DNA of 64,000 nt from Streptomyces sp. JB150 (GCF_011193355.1 NZ_CP049780.1:3423085-3487084), one strand, 5' to 3'; shown: positions 35,362 to 44,479, counted from the first letter of the stretch. Notes: generated by a model not told the origin, from the sequence alone. Made by a program: numbers and translations.

Positions 35362-35904
35362 CTAGGCGGTGCCCTGGTCCCCGCCGCCCTGGTCCTCGCC
35401 GCGCCGGGTGAGGTGGGCGAAGGCGTCCAGGTTGCGCGTGGACTCCCCGCGGGAGACCCGCCACTCGTACTCGCGGCGGATGGCGCTCGCGAAGCCCAGC
35501 TCCAGGAGGGTGTTGAAGGCGCCGTCGGCCGCCTCCAGGACCTGGCCGAGGAGGCGGTCGACCTCGTCGGGGGTGACCGCGGCCAGCGGGAGCTTGCCGG
35601 TGACGTAGATGTCGCCGAGCGGGTCGATGGCGTAACTCACGCCGTACAGCTTGAGGTTGCGCTCCAGGAGCCAGCGGTGGACGCCGGGCTCGTTCTCGTC
35701 GGGCCGGCGGATGACGAACGCGTTCAGGGACAGGGAGTGCCTGCCGACGATCAGGGAGACGGTCGTCGAGAGCTTGCGCGTGCCGGGGAGTTTGACCACG
35801 TAGTGACCGGGCTCGGGGCCCTCCCACTCCAGCTCGGCGTCCTTCAGCACGCCCTCGATGGTCTGCGCGGCCTGTCGCTGTGCTGCACCCGTGGAGTCAC
35901 CCAT
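35362..35904 (-). CDS. YbjN-domain protein
   Basis: A 180-residue YbjN/type-III-chaperone-fold protein ([78 protein letters not shown]). In actinobacteria this gene is a regular partner of mshA; function unknown. ATG 35904 overlaps the mshA stop region by 8 bp, indicating coupling, yet a -10-like TACGCT lies 6 nt upstream inside mshA, so it may also have its own leaderless transcript. Confidence 0.88.
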   Translation of the reverse strand: MGDSTGAAQRQAAQTIEGVLKDAELEWEGPEPGHYVVKLPGTRKLSTTVSLIVGRHSLSLNAFVIRRPDENEPGVHRWLLERNLKLYGVSYAIDPLGDIYVTGKLPLAAVTPDEVDRLLGQVLEAADGAFNTLLELGFASAIRREYEWRVSRGESTRNLDAFAHLTRRGEDQGGGDQGTA

Positions 35905-37234
35905 GGGCCGAGCGTACGCGACGGCGGTGGGCGTGCAGGGCGGCCGTGTAGACCTCCGCGGTGGCGGCTGCGGAGGCCTCCCAGCCGAAGGCGCGGGCGT
36001 GGGCGGCGGCGGCCGCGCCCATCCGGTCCGACAGGGTGGGGTCGGCGGCGAAGTCGTACAGCACGCGCGCGTAGGCGGCCGGGTCGTGGCCCTGGACGAG
36101 GACTCCCGTACGGCCGTCGCGCACGGCCACGGGCAGGCCGCCGACCGCCGCCGCCAGCACCGGCGTACCGGACGCCTGGGCCTCTATGGCGACCAGGCCG
36201 AAGGACTCGCTGTAGGACGGCATGACCAGCACCGACGCGGCGCGGAACCAGTCGGCGAGGTGATCCTGGCCGACGGGCGGGCGGAAGCGGACGACGTCCG
36301 CGATGCCGAGGCGCGCGGCGAGTTTCTGCAAGCCCTCCGGCTTGGCGAGGCCGCTGCCGCTGGGGCCGCCGACGACCGGCACGAGGATGCGGGAGCGCAG
36401 CTCGGGGTGCTCGTCGAGGAGGACGGCGACCGCGCGGAGCAGGACGTCCGGCGCCTTCAGGGGCTGGATGCGGCCCGCGAACAGGGGGATCAGGGCGTCC
36501 TGGGGCAGGCCGAGGCGGGCGCGGGCGGCGGCGCGGCCGTCGGCCGGGCGGAAGCGGTCCAAATTGACGCCGGGGTGGACGACGGCGACCTTCGCGGGGT
36601 CGGCGGCGTAGTGCCGGACGAGTTCGCCGGCCTCTTCGTCGGTGTTGGCGATCAGCCGGTCGGCGGCGGCGACGATCTGGGTCTCGCCGATGACGCGGGC
36701 GGCCGGCTCAGGGGTGTCGCCGTCGGCCAGGTTGGCGTTCTTGACCTTGGCCATGGTGTGCATGGCGTGCACGAGGGGGACGCCCCAGCGCTGGGCGGCG
36801 AGCCAGCCGACGTGGCCGGAGAGCCAGTAGTGGGAGTGGACCAGGTCGTAGTGGCCGGGGCGGTGGCCGGCCCAGGCCTGCATCACGCCGTGGGTGAAGG
36901 CGCACAGCTGGGCGGGCAGGTCCTCCTTGGCCAGGCCCTCGTAGGGGCCGGCGTCGACGTGCCGGACGAGGACGCCGGGCGCGAGTTCGACGGTGGGCGG
37001 GAGGGCGGCGGTGGTGGCCCGCGTGAAGATCTCGACCTCGATGTTGAGCGCGGCGAGGCGCTGGGCCAGCTCCACGATGTACACGTTCATGCCGCCGGCG
37101 TCGCCCGTGCCGGGCTGGTGCAGCGGGGAAGTGTGCACCGAGAGCATCGCCACGCGGCGGGGCCTGCGGTGGAGCCGCAGCCGGGGCGGGGTGGCCGGGG
37201 AGCGCCGTCCGAGCCTGCCGATGTACTGGCTCAC
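35897..37234 (-). CDS. mshA: MshA, mycothiol glycosyltransferase
   Basis: A 445-residue GT-B (GT4) glycosyltransferase that joins GlcNAc to inositol-3-phosphate, the first step of mycothiol synthesis. N-terminal segments [20 protein letters not shown] and [13 protein letters not shown] bind acceptor; the C-terminal donor site includes [38 protein letters not shown] and an EX7E arrangement. GTG 37234 has GAGGAGG at good spacing. A SigR-type promoter lies 64 bp upstream, matching the known thiol-stress control of mshA in S. coelicolor. Confidence 0.96.
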   Translation of the reverse strand: MSQYIGRLGRRSPATPPRLRLHRRPRRVAMLSVHTSPLHQPGTGDAGGMNVYIVELAQRLAALNIEVEIFTRATTAALPPTVELAPGVLVRHVDAGPYEGLAKEDLPAQLCAFTHGVMQAWAGHRPGHYDLVHSHYWLSGHVGWLAAQRWGVPLVHAMHTMAKVKNANLADGDTPEPAARVIGETQIVAAADRLIANTDEEAGELVRHYAADPAKVAVVHPGVNLDRFRPADGRAAARARLGLPQDALIPLFAGRIQPLKAPDVLLRAVAVLLDEHPELRSRILVPVVGGPSGSGLAKPEGLQKLAARLGIADVVRFRPPVGQDHLADWFRAASVLVMPSYSESFGLVAIEAQASGTPVLAAAVGGLPVAVRDGRTGVLVQGHDPAAYARVLYDFAADPTLSDRMGAAAAAHARAFGWEASAAATAEVYTAALHAHRRRVRSAHG

Positions 37235-37297
37235 GGGCCGTTCCTCCTCGCTGCGGGCATGCCGGTGGGAGGACGTGCGAGCCCTCCATCAAGGGGC

Positions 37298-37324
37298 AAC
37301 ACGGGAGCCGGCCACTCCATTTCC
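37298..37324 (-). promoter_or_regulatory. SigR-type promoter of mshA
   Basis: On the minus strand GGAAAT (37324-37319) and GTT (37300-37298) are separated by 18 nt, fitting the SigR consensus GGAAT-N18-GTT with one extra A. SigR answers disulfide stress and is known to induce mycothiol genes including mshA. Confidence 0.65.
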
Positions 37325-37416
37325 ACCGCACCCTTCTTTACGCAATCATTACCGTTCCTCGCTCAACCGTTCGAGTGCCCGCTGCGTGCACCTCGGCTCC
37401 GCCTACCCTCGTAGGC

Positions 37417-38271
37417 ATGTCATCCCGCACGACGCCCGCTCCCCGCTCCCGGCCGCGCCCGAGCGCGAGGACCGCCGTGGTGGGCACGGTGACGCGCGGG
37501 ACGACCAACCCCAACCGGCTCCGCCGCATGGACCGCTGGATCGCCGCCACCCACGGCGCCGAGCTGCGCCGCGCCGCCGACCCGGTCGCCGTCGACCTCG
37601 GCTACGGGGCCGCCCCCTGGACGGCCGTCGAGCTGCTGCTGCGGCTGCGGGCCGTGGCGCCCCGCACCCGCGTGGTCGGCATCGAGATCGAGCCGGCCCG
37701 GGTCGCGGCGGCCAAGCCGTACGAGCGGGCGGGGCTGGACTTCCGGCACGGCGGGTTCGAGGTGCCGGTGCCCCAGCGCCCGCAGCTGATCCGCGCGGCC
37801 AACGTGCTGCGCCAGTACGACGAGGCGCAGGTCGCCGGCGTCTGGGAGCGGCTGTGCGCCCGGCTGGCCCCGGCCGACCCGGCCACCGGCGCGCGCGGCG
37901 GGCTGCTGGTCGAGGGCACCTGCGACGAGATCGGCCGCCGGCACGTGTGGGTCGCCCTCGGCCCCGAGGGCCCGCGCACGGTCACCTTCGCCACCCGCCT
38001 CGGCTCCCTCAACCGCCCCTCGGACCTCGCGGAACGCCTGCCGAAGGCGCTGATCCACCGCAACGTCCCCGGCGAGCCGGTGCACGCCTTCCTCCGCGAC
38101 TTCGACCGCGCCTGGTCCGCCGCCGCGCCGTACGCCTCCTACGGCGCCCGCCAGCGCTGGATCCGCGCGGTGCGGGACCTGGCGGCGGACTGGCCCGTGA
38201 CGGACGGCCCGGCGCGCTGGCGGCAGGGCGAAGTGACGGTGCGCTGGGCGGCGTTGGCACCCCTCGGTTGA
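37417..38271 (+). CDS. SAM-dependent methyltransferase-like protein
   Basis: A 284-residue class I methyltransferase. The SAM motif I appears as PVAVDLGYGAAPWTAVEL (residues ~53-70) and the acidic motif II as VVGIEIEPARVAAAKPYERA; motif IV-like RAANVLRQYDEAQV and GGLLVEGTCDEIGR follow. The GYG of motif I replaces the usual GxGxG, a feature of this actinobacterial family. Substrate unknown. ATG 37417 has TACCCT 7 nt upstream (37404-37409), so it is leaderless. It is divergent from mshA with 182 bp between. Confidence 0.85.
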   Translation: MSSRTTPAPRSRPRPSARTAVVGTVTRGTTNPNRLRRMDRWIAATHGAELRRAADPVAVDLGYGAAPWTAVELLLRLRAVAPRTRVVGIEIEPARVAAAKPYERAGLDFRHGGFEVPVPQRPQLIRAANVLRQYDEAQVAGVWERLCARLAPADPATGARGGLLVEGTCDEIGRRHVWVALGPEGPRTVTFATRLGSLNRPSDLAERLPKALIHRNVPGEPVHAFLRDFDRAWSAAAPYASYGARQRWIRAVRDLAADWPVTDGPARWRQGEVTVRWAALAPLG

Positions 38272-38621
38272 GGGCGCGGCTGACGGCGCGGCCACCCGCA
38301 CGCCGCACCGACCGCACCACCGGCCCCACCGACCGCACCACCGGCCCCACCGACCGCACCACCGGCCCCACCGACCGCACCACGGTCCCCACGGGCCGCA
38401 CCCACCGCACCGGGCGGGCCGGCCCTCCCCCGCGGCCGCCCGGGCCCGGAACGATCTCGCCCGCTCGTTCGTCACAGAGCCGGGGAGTCCGGCACACCGG
38501 GCGGCGGGACCCGGGGGGCCGAGTCGCGACGCCCGGACCTCTGTCGTTTTGCGCCACGGCATGGCACGATCCCTCAGGCGAGCCGTAAGTTACTGACGGT
38601 AAATCAGTTGGGGGCAGGGGT
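38272..38621. other. 350-bp intergenic region before the NlpC/P60 gene
   Basis: The first part holds a 21-bp tandem repeat (separate entry). The last ~60 bp, rich in A/T compared with the rest, contain TTACTGACGGTAA (an imperfect palindrome) and CTGACGGTAAATCAG just before the gene and probably form the promoter/leader. I looked for a c-di-AMP riboswitch, which regulates several Streptomyces NlpC/P60 genes, but could not identify its conserved core here. Confidence 0.55.
38310..38393. repeat. tandem repeat, 21-bp unit x4
   Basis: GACCGCACCACCGGCCCCACC is repeated at 38310, 38331, 38352 and (with a few changes) 38373. There is no gap between copies, so this is a simple minisatellite rather than a CRISPR. 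It is intergenic. Confidence 0.9.
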
Positions 38622-39728
38622 ATGGCAAGGGGCAAGCGCGGCTTAATCTCGGTGGCCGTGACCGTCGTGTGCGCGGTCACCGTACTGGCGGTACCCGGCA
38701 CGGCGTTCGCCGCCGGCGCACCCGAACCGGCCCCGGCACCCACCCCGTCCGCCTCAGCGTCCGCCTCCGCGTCCCCGGCGGCCGGGACCGACCGGGAACT
38801 GGAGGCGGTCCGCGAGAGGCTCGACACGCTCTACCGCGAGGCGGCCTCGGCCACCGACGCCTACAACGCCGCCGAGGAGAAGGCGAAGGAGCAGTCGCGG
38901 CAGCTCGCCGAGCTGGCGAAGAAGATCGCCGAGGGCAAGGAGAAGCTCGCCGACCTGAAGGCCCGCGCGGGCGCCGCGGCCCGCGCCCACTACCGCTCGG
39001 GCGGCCTCCCGCCCGAGGCCCGGCTCGTCCTCAGCGACGACCCCGGCGCGTTCCTCGACGGCACCGGCCGCGTCCTGCAGGGCCAGCGCGCCACCAAGCA
39101 CCTGATCGACGAAACCAAGCGCACTCAGCAGGACTTGGAGCAGTACTCCGCGGACGCCGCCTCCCACTGGAAGAAGCTGGAGGCCAACCGCAAGGCCAAG
39201 GCCGCCGCCCGCAAGAAGATCGAGAAGCAGATCGCGCAGGCCGAGAAGCTCGAGTCGGAGCTGGAGAAGGAGGAGAAGGAGCGCCTGGCCGAACTCGAGC
39301 GCGCGGCGGCCCGCAAGGCGCAGGACGACTGGCTGGGCACCGGCGTCCTCGACGACGCCGACGGCCCGGCCACCACCGCCGGCGAGCAGGCCGTGAAGTA
39401 CGCCACGGCCCAGATCGGCAAGCCGTACGAATGGGGCGCCGAGGGCCCCGGCTCCTACGACTGCTCCGGCCTGACCTCCCAGGCCTGGGCCAGCGCCGGC
39501 CGCGTGATCCCCCGCACCTCCCAGGAGCAGTGGAAGCAGCTGCGGCGCGTCGACGTCACCGACATGCGCCCCGGTGACCTGGTGATCTACTTCGACGACG
39601 CCAGCCACGTCGGCCTGTACGTCGGCGACGGCACCATCGTCCACGCTCCCCGCCCCGGCCGCGACATCACCCTCGCGGGGGCCGGCTCGATGCCGATCCT
39701 GGGGGTCGTACGACCGGACGCGGGCTGA
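38622..39728 (+). CDS. secreted NlpC/P60 peptidoglycan endopeptidase with coiled coil
   Basis: A 368-residue exported cell-wall hydrolase. A signal peptide ends near AFA-AG (about residue 30), followed by an Ala/Pro/Ser linker, a long coiled coil (~55-235, e.g. KAKEQSRQLAELAKKIAEGK) and a C-terminal NlpC/P60 domain with catalytic Cys in YDCSGLTSQAW and His in ASHVGLYVGDGTIVHA. The coiled coil may control access to the active site, as in RipA-type enzymes. It should cut D-Glu/DAP links in stem peptides. ATG 38622 follows GGGGGCAGGGGT. Confidence 0.93.
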   Translation: MARGKRGLISVAVTVVCAVTVLAVPGTAFAAGAPEPAPAPTPSASASASASPAAGTDRELEAVRERLDTLYREAASATDAYNAAEEKAKEQSRQLAELAKKIAEGKEKLADLKARAGAAARAHYRSGGLPPEARLVLSDDPGAFLDGTGRVLQGQRATKHLIDETKRTQQDLEQYSADAASHWKKLEANRKAKAAARKKIEKQIAQAEKLESELEKEEKERLAELERAAARKAQDDWLGTGVLDDADGPATTAGEQAVKYATAQIGKPYEWGAEGPGSYDCSGLTSQAWASAGRVIPRTSQEQWKQLRRVDVTDMRPGDLVIYFDDASHVGLYVGDGTIVHAPRPGRDITLAGAGSMPILGVVRPDAG

Positions 39729-40005
39729 ACCCGTGCCGCGCGGCCCAGTTGGTGACCCGGGCCACGTGACCCACCTAACGCCGGCGCCCCCGCGAAACCG
39801 TCCGGCGACGTGACGTTCGTCATCCCGGCAGGTCGGGCGGCGTGTCCAACTGCGGTACGGAACGCGGCATATGACAGTGGCCCGCGGCCGGCCGGCGTGC
39901 GCCGCGCCATTCCGCTGCGGCGCCGTCACCCGCTATGGTCCCCGTCGGTGGGTCGAGGTCCCTCGCCCCGCCGTGCCCTCGGGGGGAGGGAAGGAACCCA
40001 GGACA

Positions 40006-41340
40006 ATGCCCGTACCCGTACCGCGGCAGAGAGCGATCCCGGCCGTGGAGAGTGGTCAGGCGCCCGCCGCGTCCACCGGCGGCCCCTCCGGAGACTCCGG
40101 CACCGGGGCCCCGCGCACGGAAGACCCGGCGCACAACACCTCCAACAGCACCGCCACCGCCCACCACACCCACCTCACCCTGCTGCTGATCGAGGACGAC
40201 CCCGGCGGCTCGCCGATCGTGCCCGACCTGCTCGACCAGGCCGGGAAGCCCATCCGCGTGCGCACCGCCCGCAACCTCACCGAGGCCGAGCGGCTGCTCA
40301 CCGACGACGTCCACTGCATCCTGCTGGACCTGGCGCTGCCGGCCCCCGGCCGGGCGGGCGAGACCGACGACGAGCTGGCCGTGCTCCGCCATGTGCTGGA
40401 GCTGGCGCCCCGGCACGCCGTGCTCGCCCTCACCGGCTCCGGCGACGCCGAGCGCGGCGCCGAGGCGGTCCGCGTCGGCGCGCAGGACTATCTGTTCCGC
40501 GAGGAGCTGGACGGCCGGCTGCTGGGCCGGGCCATCCAGTACGCCGTCGAGCGCAAGCGCTCCGAGTCGGCCGAGCGCCGGCTCGCCGAGGGCCGGCTGC
40601 GCGCGCAGGAGAACCGGCGCCTGGAGCGCGGCCTGCTGCCGACGCCGCTGCTGGAGGGCTCCTCGCTGCGGTTCGCCGCGCGCTACCGGCCCGGCCGCTC
40701 GCGCGCGCTGCTCGGCGGCGACTTCTACGACGTCGTACGCACCCCCGACGGCACCGTGCACGCCATGATCGGCGACGTCTGCGGGCACGGCCCGGACGAG
40801 GCCGCGCTCGGTGTGGAGCTGCGTATCGCCTGGCGGGCGTTGACGCTGGCCGGGCTGTGCGGGGACCAGCTGCTGAACACCCTCCAGCAGGTGCTGGAGC
40901 ACGAGCGGTCCGACGACGAGATCTTCGCGACCCTGTGCACGGTGGACATCGCGCCCGACGGGCGCCGCGCGGGCCTGTGCCTGGCCGGACACCCGGCGCC
41001 GCTGATAGCCCGCCCCGGCCGCGCGCCGCGCCTGCTGCCGTACGACAACAACGGCCCCGCCCTCGGCCTGCTGCCGGGCGCCCGCTGGCCGCGGACGCAG
41101 GTGGAGCTGGGCGCCGAGTGGAGCCTGATGCTCTACACCGACGGCCTGATCGAGGGCCGGGTCGGCGAGGGCGGGGAGCGGCTGGGCCAGGACGGCATGG
41201 TGGAGATGATCAGCCGCCAGCTGGCCGCCGGCCTCACCGGCGAGGACCTGCTGCGCGCCGCGGTGAACGAGGTCCGCGAACTGAACGGCGGCGAGCTGAC
41301 GGACGACGTGGCCGTGCTGCTCCTGAACCGGGTGCCGTAG
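40006..41340 (+). CDS. receiver-domain PP2C (SpoIIE/RsbU-type) phosphatase
   Basis: A 444-residue signalling protein. Residues ~50-180 are a response-regulator receiver (LTLLLIEDDPGG; phosphoacceptor in CILLDLALP), a short helical linker (SAERRLAEGRLRAQENRRLE) follows, and residues ~215-444 form a PP2C phosphatase of the RsbU class with Asp-containing motifs GGDFYDVVRTPDG, MIGDVCGHGPDEA, LCLAGHPAPL, LYTDGLIEGR and LTDDVAVLLL. Such proteins dephosphorylate anti-anti-sigma factors to activate alternative sigma factors when phosphorylated by a histidine kinase. No kinase or anti-anti-sigma gene is adjacent. ATG 40006 follows CCAGGACA. Confidence 0.92.
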   Translation: MPVPVPRQRAIPAVESGQAPAASTGGPSGDSGTGAPRTEDPAHNTSNSTATAHHTHLTLLLIEDDPGGSPIVPDLLDQAGKPIRVRTARNLTEAERLLTDDVHCILLDLALPAPGRAGETDDELAVLRHVLELAPRHAVLALTGSGDAERGAEAVRVGAQDYLFREELDGRLLGRAIQYAVERKRSESAERRLAEGRLRAQENRRLERGLLPTPLLEGSSLRFAARYRPGRSRALLGGDFYDVVRTPDGTVHAMIGDVCGHGPDEAALGVELRIAWRALTLAGLCGDQLLNTLQQVLEHERSDDEIFATLCTVDIAPDGRRAGLCLAGHPAPLIARPGRAPRLLPYDNNGPALGLLPGARWPRTQVELGAEWSLMLYTDGLIEGRVGEGGERLGQDGMVEMISRQLAAGLTGEDLLRAAVNEVRELNGGELTDDVAVLLLNRVP

Positions 41341-41607
41341 GCCAGGGCGACCGTACGGGACCCGTGAAGCCGAGAGCCGGCGTCGACGGCCGACGGGTCG
41401 GGAGCGGCGGCCGACGGGGCGGGGCCGAGTATCGGGGCCGAGAGCTGGGGCAGGCGGCTGACCCGTCGAGGACGAGAGCCGGAGCCGAGTGCCCGGGGTC
41501 GAGTGCCGGCGTCGGCGACCGGCGGGGCGAGGACGGTGGCTGACGGGCCGGGGCGCCTGCCCGTGCGGCGGACGATTCCGGTGGCGCGTGCCGGCGCGAG
41601 GGCGGGC

Positions 41608-41958
41608 TCAGCGGCCGCCGTTGTACGGTCCGTACGGGCCGTCGCTGCTGGAGCCACGGTGGCTGCGGCCGCCGCCGGGCAGGCCGCGCAGGGCCGGGCG
41701 GACGTCGACCATGTACACGATCGTCGCGATGAGGCCGATGATCGGCAGGAACGACAGGATGCCGAAGATCAGGCTGACCACCAGGGCCAGACCGAGGATG
41801 ATCAGCCAGAACGGCTTCGTCTGCTTGTCCGCCGCGCGGTAGGCGTCCTCGCGGCGCGTGGCGGCGTCGACCAGCGCGAAGCCGGTGAAAAGGACCAGGG
41901 CCAGGTTCAGCAGCCACAGGAACCCAGCGAAACCCTGCATCAGCACAACGTCCACCAC
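41608..41958 (-). CDS. DUF2516 membrane protein
   Basis: A 116-residue protein with two or three membrane helices (LWLLNLALVLFTGFALVDAA; FWLIILGLALVVSLIFGILS; LPIIGLIATIVYMVDVRPAL) and a Gly/Ser/Tyr-rich cytoplasmic tail, the DUF2516 family of actinobacteria. No function is known. The start is uncertain: GTG 41958, the next GTG, or ATG 41940 all fit. It lies immediately downstream of the HTH-HbhA-like pair on the same strand, a conserved neighbourhood. Confidence 0.85.
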   Translation of the reverse strand: MVDVVLMQGFAGFLWLLNLALVLFTGFALVDAATRREDAYRAADKQTKPFWLIILGLALVVSLIFGILSFLPIIGLIATIVYMVDVRPALRGLPGGGRSHRGSSSDGPYGPYNGGR

Positions 41959-42065
41959 CCGACTCGGCTCGTCCCTTACGCGGTCACCGTACCCGCAACC
42001 GCCTCCCGGCTACCCGGACAACGGTCCGGGCACCCATCGAGTGCCCGGCCGTCCTCCGGACGCCG

Positions 42066-42692
42066 TCACTTGGCGGGCGGCGTCGCCTTCTTCGTGGTGT
42101 TCTTGCGGGCCGCGGGCGCCTTCGTGGCCGGCTCCTGCCGCCCGGCCGCCGCCCCGGCCGGCTCGGCCTCGACCGCGACCGGCTCGGCCTTCGGCTCCGT
42201 CTTGGACTCGGTCTTCGGCTCCGGGTCGGGCTCGACGGCCACGGCCACGTCCTCGATGGCCTCGGCGGCCTCGCCGCGCCAGGTCTTCACGGCCTGCTCG
42301 CCGTGCTCGGCGACCTTCTCGTAGGTCTCCCGGGCCTTCACGGCGTACTCGGCGGCGACGCCGACCCCGCGCAGGGCGAGGTCCTGGGCGGTCTCACCGA
42401 GCTTCTTCAGGTCGACCTTCTTCAGGTCGGACTCCAGCGCGCCGAACAGCTCGGTGACCTTGGCCTGGATGGTCTCCTGCGTCTCCTTGACGCGGGCGGT
42501 GGCCTTCTCCTGGACGGCCTTCGGGTCGGTGTTGCGGACCGCCTCGATCCGGGCCGGGGCCTCCTGGCGCAGCTGTTCCACCAGCTCCGGCACCTTCCTG
42601 GCCCGCTGCAGGGCGAGATCGGCGGTACCGGCGGCGAAGTAGAGCGGGGTGGGGTCGGTAAAAGTCTTGCGCAGGTCGTCGGTGATGGCCAT
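42066..42692 (-). CDS. HbhA-like helical protein
   Basis: A 208-residue protein resembling mycobacterial heparin-binding haemagglutinin: an N-terminal segment (YFAAGTADLALQRARKVPEL), a long coiled coil to about residue 150, then a Glu/Pro/Lys/Ala-rich tail ending KKATPPAK. In mycobacteria such proteins bind membranes/lipids and host heparan sulfate through Lys-rich tails; in Streptomyces a structural or lipid-associated role is more likely. No signal peptide. ATG 42692 follows GGAGGA-type purines (CCGGAGGACCCTCACC upstream). Confidence 0.82.
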   Translation of the reverse strand: MAITDDLRKTFTDPTPLYFAAGTADLALQRARKVPELVEQLRQEAPARIEAVRNTDPKAVQEKATARVKETQETIQAKVTELFGALESDLKKVDLKKLGETAQDLALRGVGVAAEYAVKARETYEKVAEHGEQAVKTWRGEAAEAIEDVAVAVEPDPEPKTESKTEPKAEPVAVEAEPAGAAAGRQEPATKAPAARKNTTKKATPPAK

Positions 42693-42715
42693 GGTGAGGG
42701 TCCTCCGGTTCGATG

Positions 42716-42775
42716 TCGATCACTGTCGATCTGTCGATCGCTGCGATCACTGCCGATCACTGCCGATCGCTGTCG
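42716..42775. repeat. short tandem CGATC-type repeats
   Basis: Six degenerate ~10-nt units of the form CGATCACTGC/CGATCTGT/CGATCGCTG lie between the HTH gene and the HbhA-like gene, in the latter's upstream region. They might be iterated regulator sites or simple slippage sequence. Confidence 0.7.
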
Positions 42776-42823
42776 GCTGGGGGTGGCGGTCCGCGGCCGC
42801 CGGCCGGTCTCTCCCTGGTCCGG

Positions 42824-43243
42824 TCAACCGGTCGTCTGCCGCGGACCGGCCTCGCTCGTGCCGGACGGGGGGTCCGTGCCGGGACCGTCCTCCCCGTGCC
42901 CGTTCTCCTTGCGGAACGAGTCGTAGACCTGGAGCAGCACCTGCTTCTGCCGCTCGTTGAGCGTGGGATCGGCGAGGATGACCGCCCGCGTCTCGACCTC
43001 GTCCCGCTCCCGCTCGGCGTCGAGGATGCCGGCGCGCACATAGAGCGTCTCGGCGGAGATCCGCAGCGCCTTGGCGACCTGCTGCAGCACCTCCGCGCTC
43101 GGCTTGCGCAGCCCGCGCTCGATCTGGCTCAGATACGGATTGGACACCCCGGCCGCCTCGGCGAGCTGCCGCAGCGACAGCTGCGCGTTACGCCGCTGCT
43201 CGCGCAGGTACTCGCCGAGGTTGCCGACATTGAGCGATGCCAT
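42824..43243 (-). CDS. XRE-family helix-turn-helix regulator
   Basis: A 139-residue DNA-binding protein. The Cro/C1-type HTH covers residues ~8-62 (YLREQRRNAQLSLRQLAEAA, GVSNPYLSQIERGLRKPSAE) and a helical C-terminal part continues to about 110, ending in a disordered Gly/Ser/Thr tail. This small regulator is widely conserved in Streptomyces ahead of an HbhA-like gene; target genes are not established, but the 8-bp inverted repeat just upstream (43273-43293) suggests autoregulation. ATG 43243 follows GGTGGAG. Lies 131 bp upstream of the HbhA-like gene. Confidence 0.9.
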   Translation of the reverse strand: MASLNVGNLGEYLREQRRNAQLSLRQLAEAAGVSNPYLSQIERGLRKPSAEVLQQVAKALRISAETLYVRAGILDAERERDEVETRAVILADPTLNERQKQVLLQVYDSFRKENGHGEDGPGTDPPSGTSEAGPRQTTG

Positions 43244-43272
43244 GGCTCCACCATGCCTCCCCTCGCTAACAA

Positions 43273-43293
43273 TTGCAAGCACCCCGCTTGCAA
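43273..43293. promoter_or_regulatory. probable operator of the XRE regulator
   Basis: TTGCAAGC (43273-43280) and GCTTGCAA (43286-43293) are perfect inverted arms with a 5-nt spacer, 30 bp before the regulator's start, in a locally A/T-rich stretch. This geometry is typical for dimeric XRE repressors. Confidence 0.6.
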
Positions 43294-43373
43294 AAGTGCA
43301 CCCTCGCTCGGTCCCGGGCACGGTGAAACACCAAGCGTTCCCGCCAAGTCGACTCCACCGGGGACCATGAAGC

Positions 43374-44253
43374 ATGCGCCGGGATGACTGGCACCTCACC
43401 AGCGACGTCGACGACTTCCTCACCCGAGCCGGGGACTTCCTGCGCTCGCGGCCCGCCCTGCACAACACGCCGCTGACGGACATCGAGAAACTGCGCGGAC
43501 GCGGCACGGCCGGACCCCACGCCGAAGCCGCCGTCTTCGGCCGACTGGAGCCAGAAGGCGAGGTCCGCGCGATCTTCTCCCTCACTCCGCGCGGCCGCCT
43601 GGGCCTCACCGCCCCTCTCCGCCGCGCAGACCGACACGCTCGCCGCCCACCTGGCCGGCCTCCGCCTCTCCCCCTCCCACGTCATCGCGGACCACGACAC
43701 CGCCGGCGCCTTCGCCCAGTCATGGCAGCGGCACATCGGCGCGGCGCCGGTGCCCTTCCGGCGGACGCACCTCTACCGTCTCGGCACACTCACCCCACCG
43801 CAGCCGCGCCCCGAGGGCCAGGCTCGCGTCACGGGCGAGGAGGACCGTGAGCAGGTCGTCCGCTGGTGCCGTGAGTTCTGCGTCGACGTCGGGGAGCAGA
43901 CCTCCATCGACGTGATCGACGCCGGCTCCTGGGCCGGCTCGCGCTTCGGCGACAGGCACTTCACGTTCTGGGAGACCCCGGGCGGCACCCCCGTCTCCAT
44001 GGCGGCCGCGACCTCGGTCGTCGGCGGCATGATCCGGGTGGACCCCGTCTACACCCCGGCCCGCCTCCGGGGGCGCGCCTCCGCGGGCGCCGTGACGGCC
44101 GAGGTGAGCAGAACCGCGCTGACCGCGGGCGCCACGGACGTCGTCCTGTTCACGGACCCGGCCAACCCCACCAGCAACGCCCTCTACCGGCGCGTCGGAT
44201 ACGTCCACGTCGCCGACTTCGCCGGATACGAGTTCTCCACGGCCCGCAGGTGA
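43374..44253 (+). pseudogene. GNAT-family acetyltransferase gene with a frameshift
   Basis: Two overlapping frames together make one GNAT protein of about 290 residues. The first runs from ATG 43374 to ~43612 (ending IFSLTPRGRLGLTAPL); the second takes over in the next frame (AAQTDTLAAHLAGLRLSPSH...) and continues to the stop at 44251-44253, including the acetyl-CoA region VDPVYTPARLRGRASAGAVT and LFTDPANPTSNALYRRVGY. The break lies at a C-rich run near 43611-43618 (one base extra or two missing). Past the break the first frame becomes Arg/Pro-rich nonsense. Either the gene is inactivated or the base run is mis-sequenced. Confidence 0.75.
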
Positions 44254-44394
44254 CGAGATGGCCGGCCACCGGCCGCTTCCCGGCACCGGCCGAGGCCGTG
44301 CACGACGGCACGGACGTGGACGCCCGGACATCCTTCGGGACCGGACGCGGGCCGCGACCGCCGCGCGGGCCGGACGGATCGGGCGGGCCGTAAC

Positions 44395-44412
44395 ACCCAC
44401 AAAAAAGTGGGT
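44395..44412. promoter_or_regulatory. inverted repeat ACCCAC-A6-GTGGGT
   Basis: ACCCAC and GTGGGT flank six A residues, in the 226-bp gap between the broken GNAT gene and the 3' end of the HxlR gene. A/T-run palindromes of this form resemble HxlR/MarR-type operators; a weak intrinsic terminator is the alternative. Nothing else is recognised in this gap. Confidence 0.45.
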
Positions 44413-44479
44413 ACTTGGCAGCGCTGGGCGGTCGTAAGAGGCTGTTCGCGGGTGGCCGGGCCGGCCGTGGGCACGGCGG

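Noticed and set aside
38310..38393. Possible CRISPR array
   Set aside because: The 21-bp units are directly adjacent with no spacers, and no cas genes are present.
38272..38621. c-di-AMP (ydaO) riboswitch ahead of the NlpC/P60 gene
   Set aside because: Several Streptomyces wall-hydrolase genes have one, but I could not recognise its conserved core in this leader.
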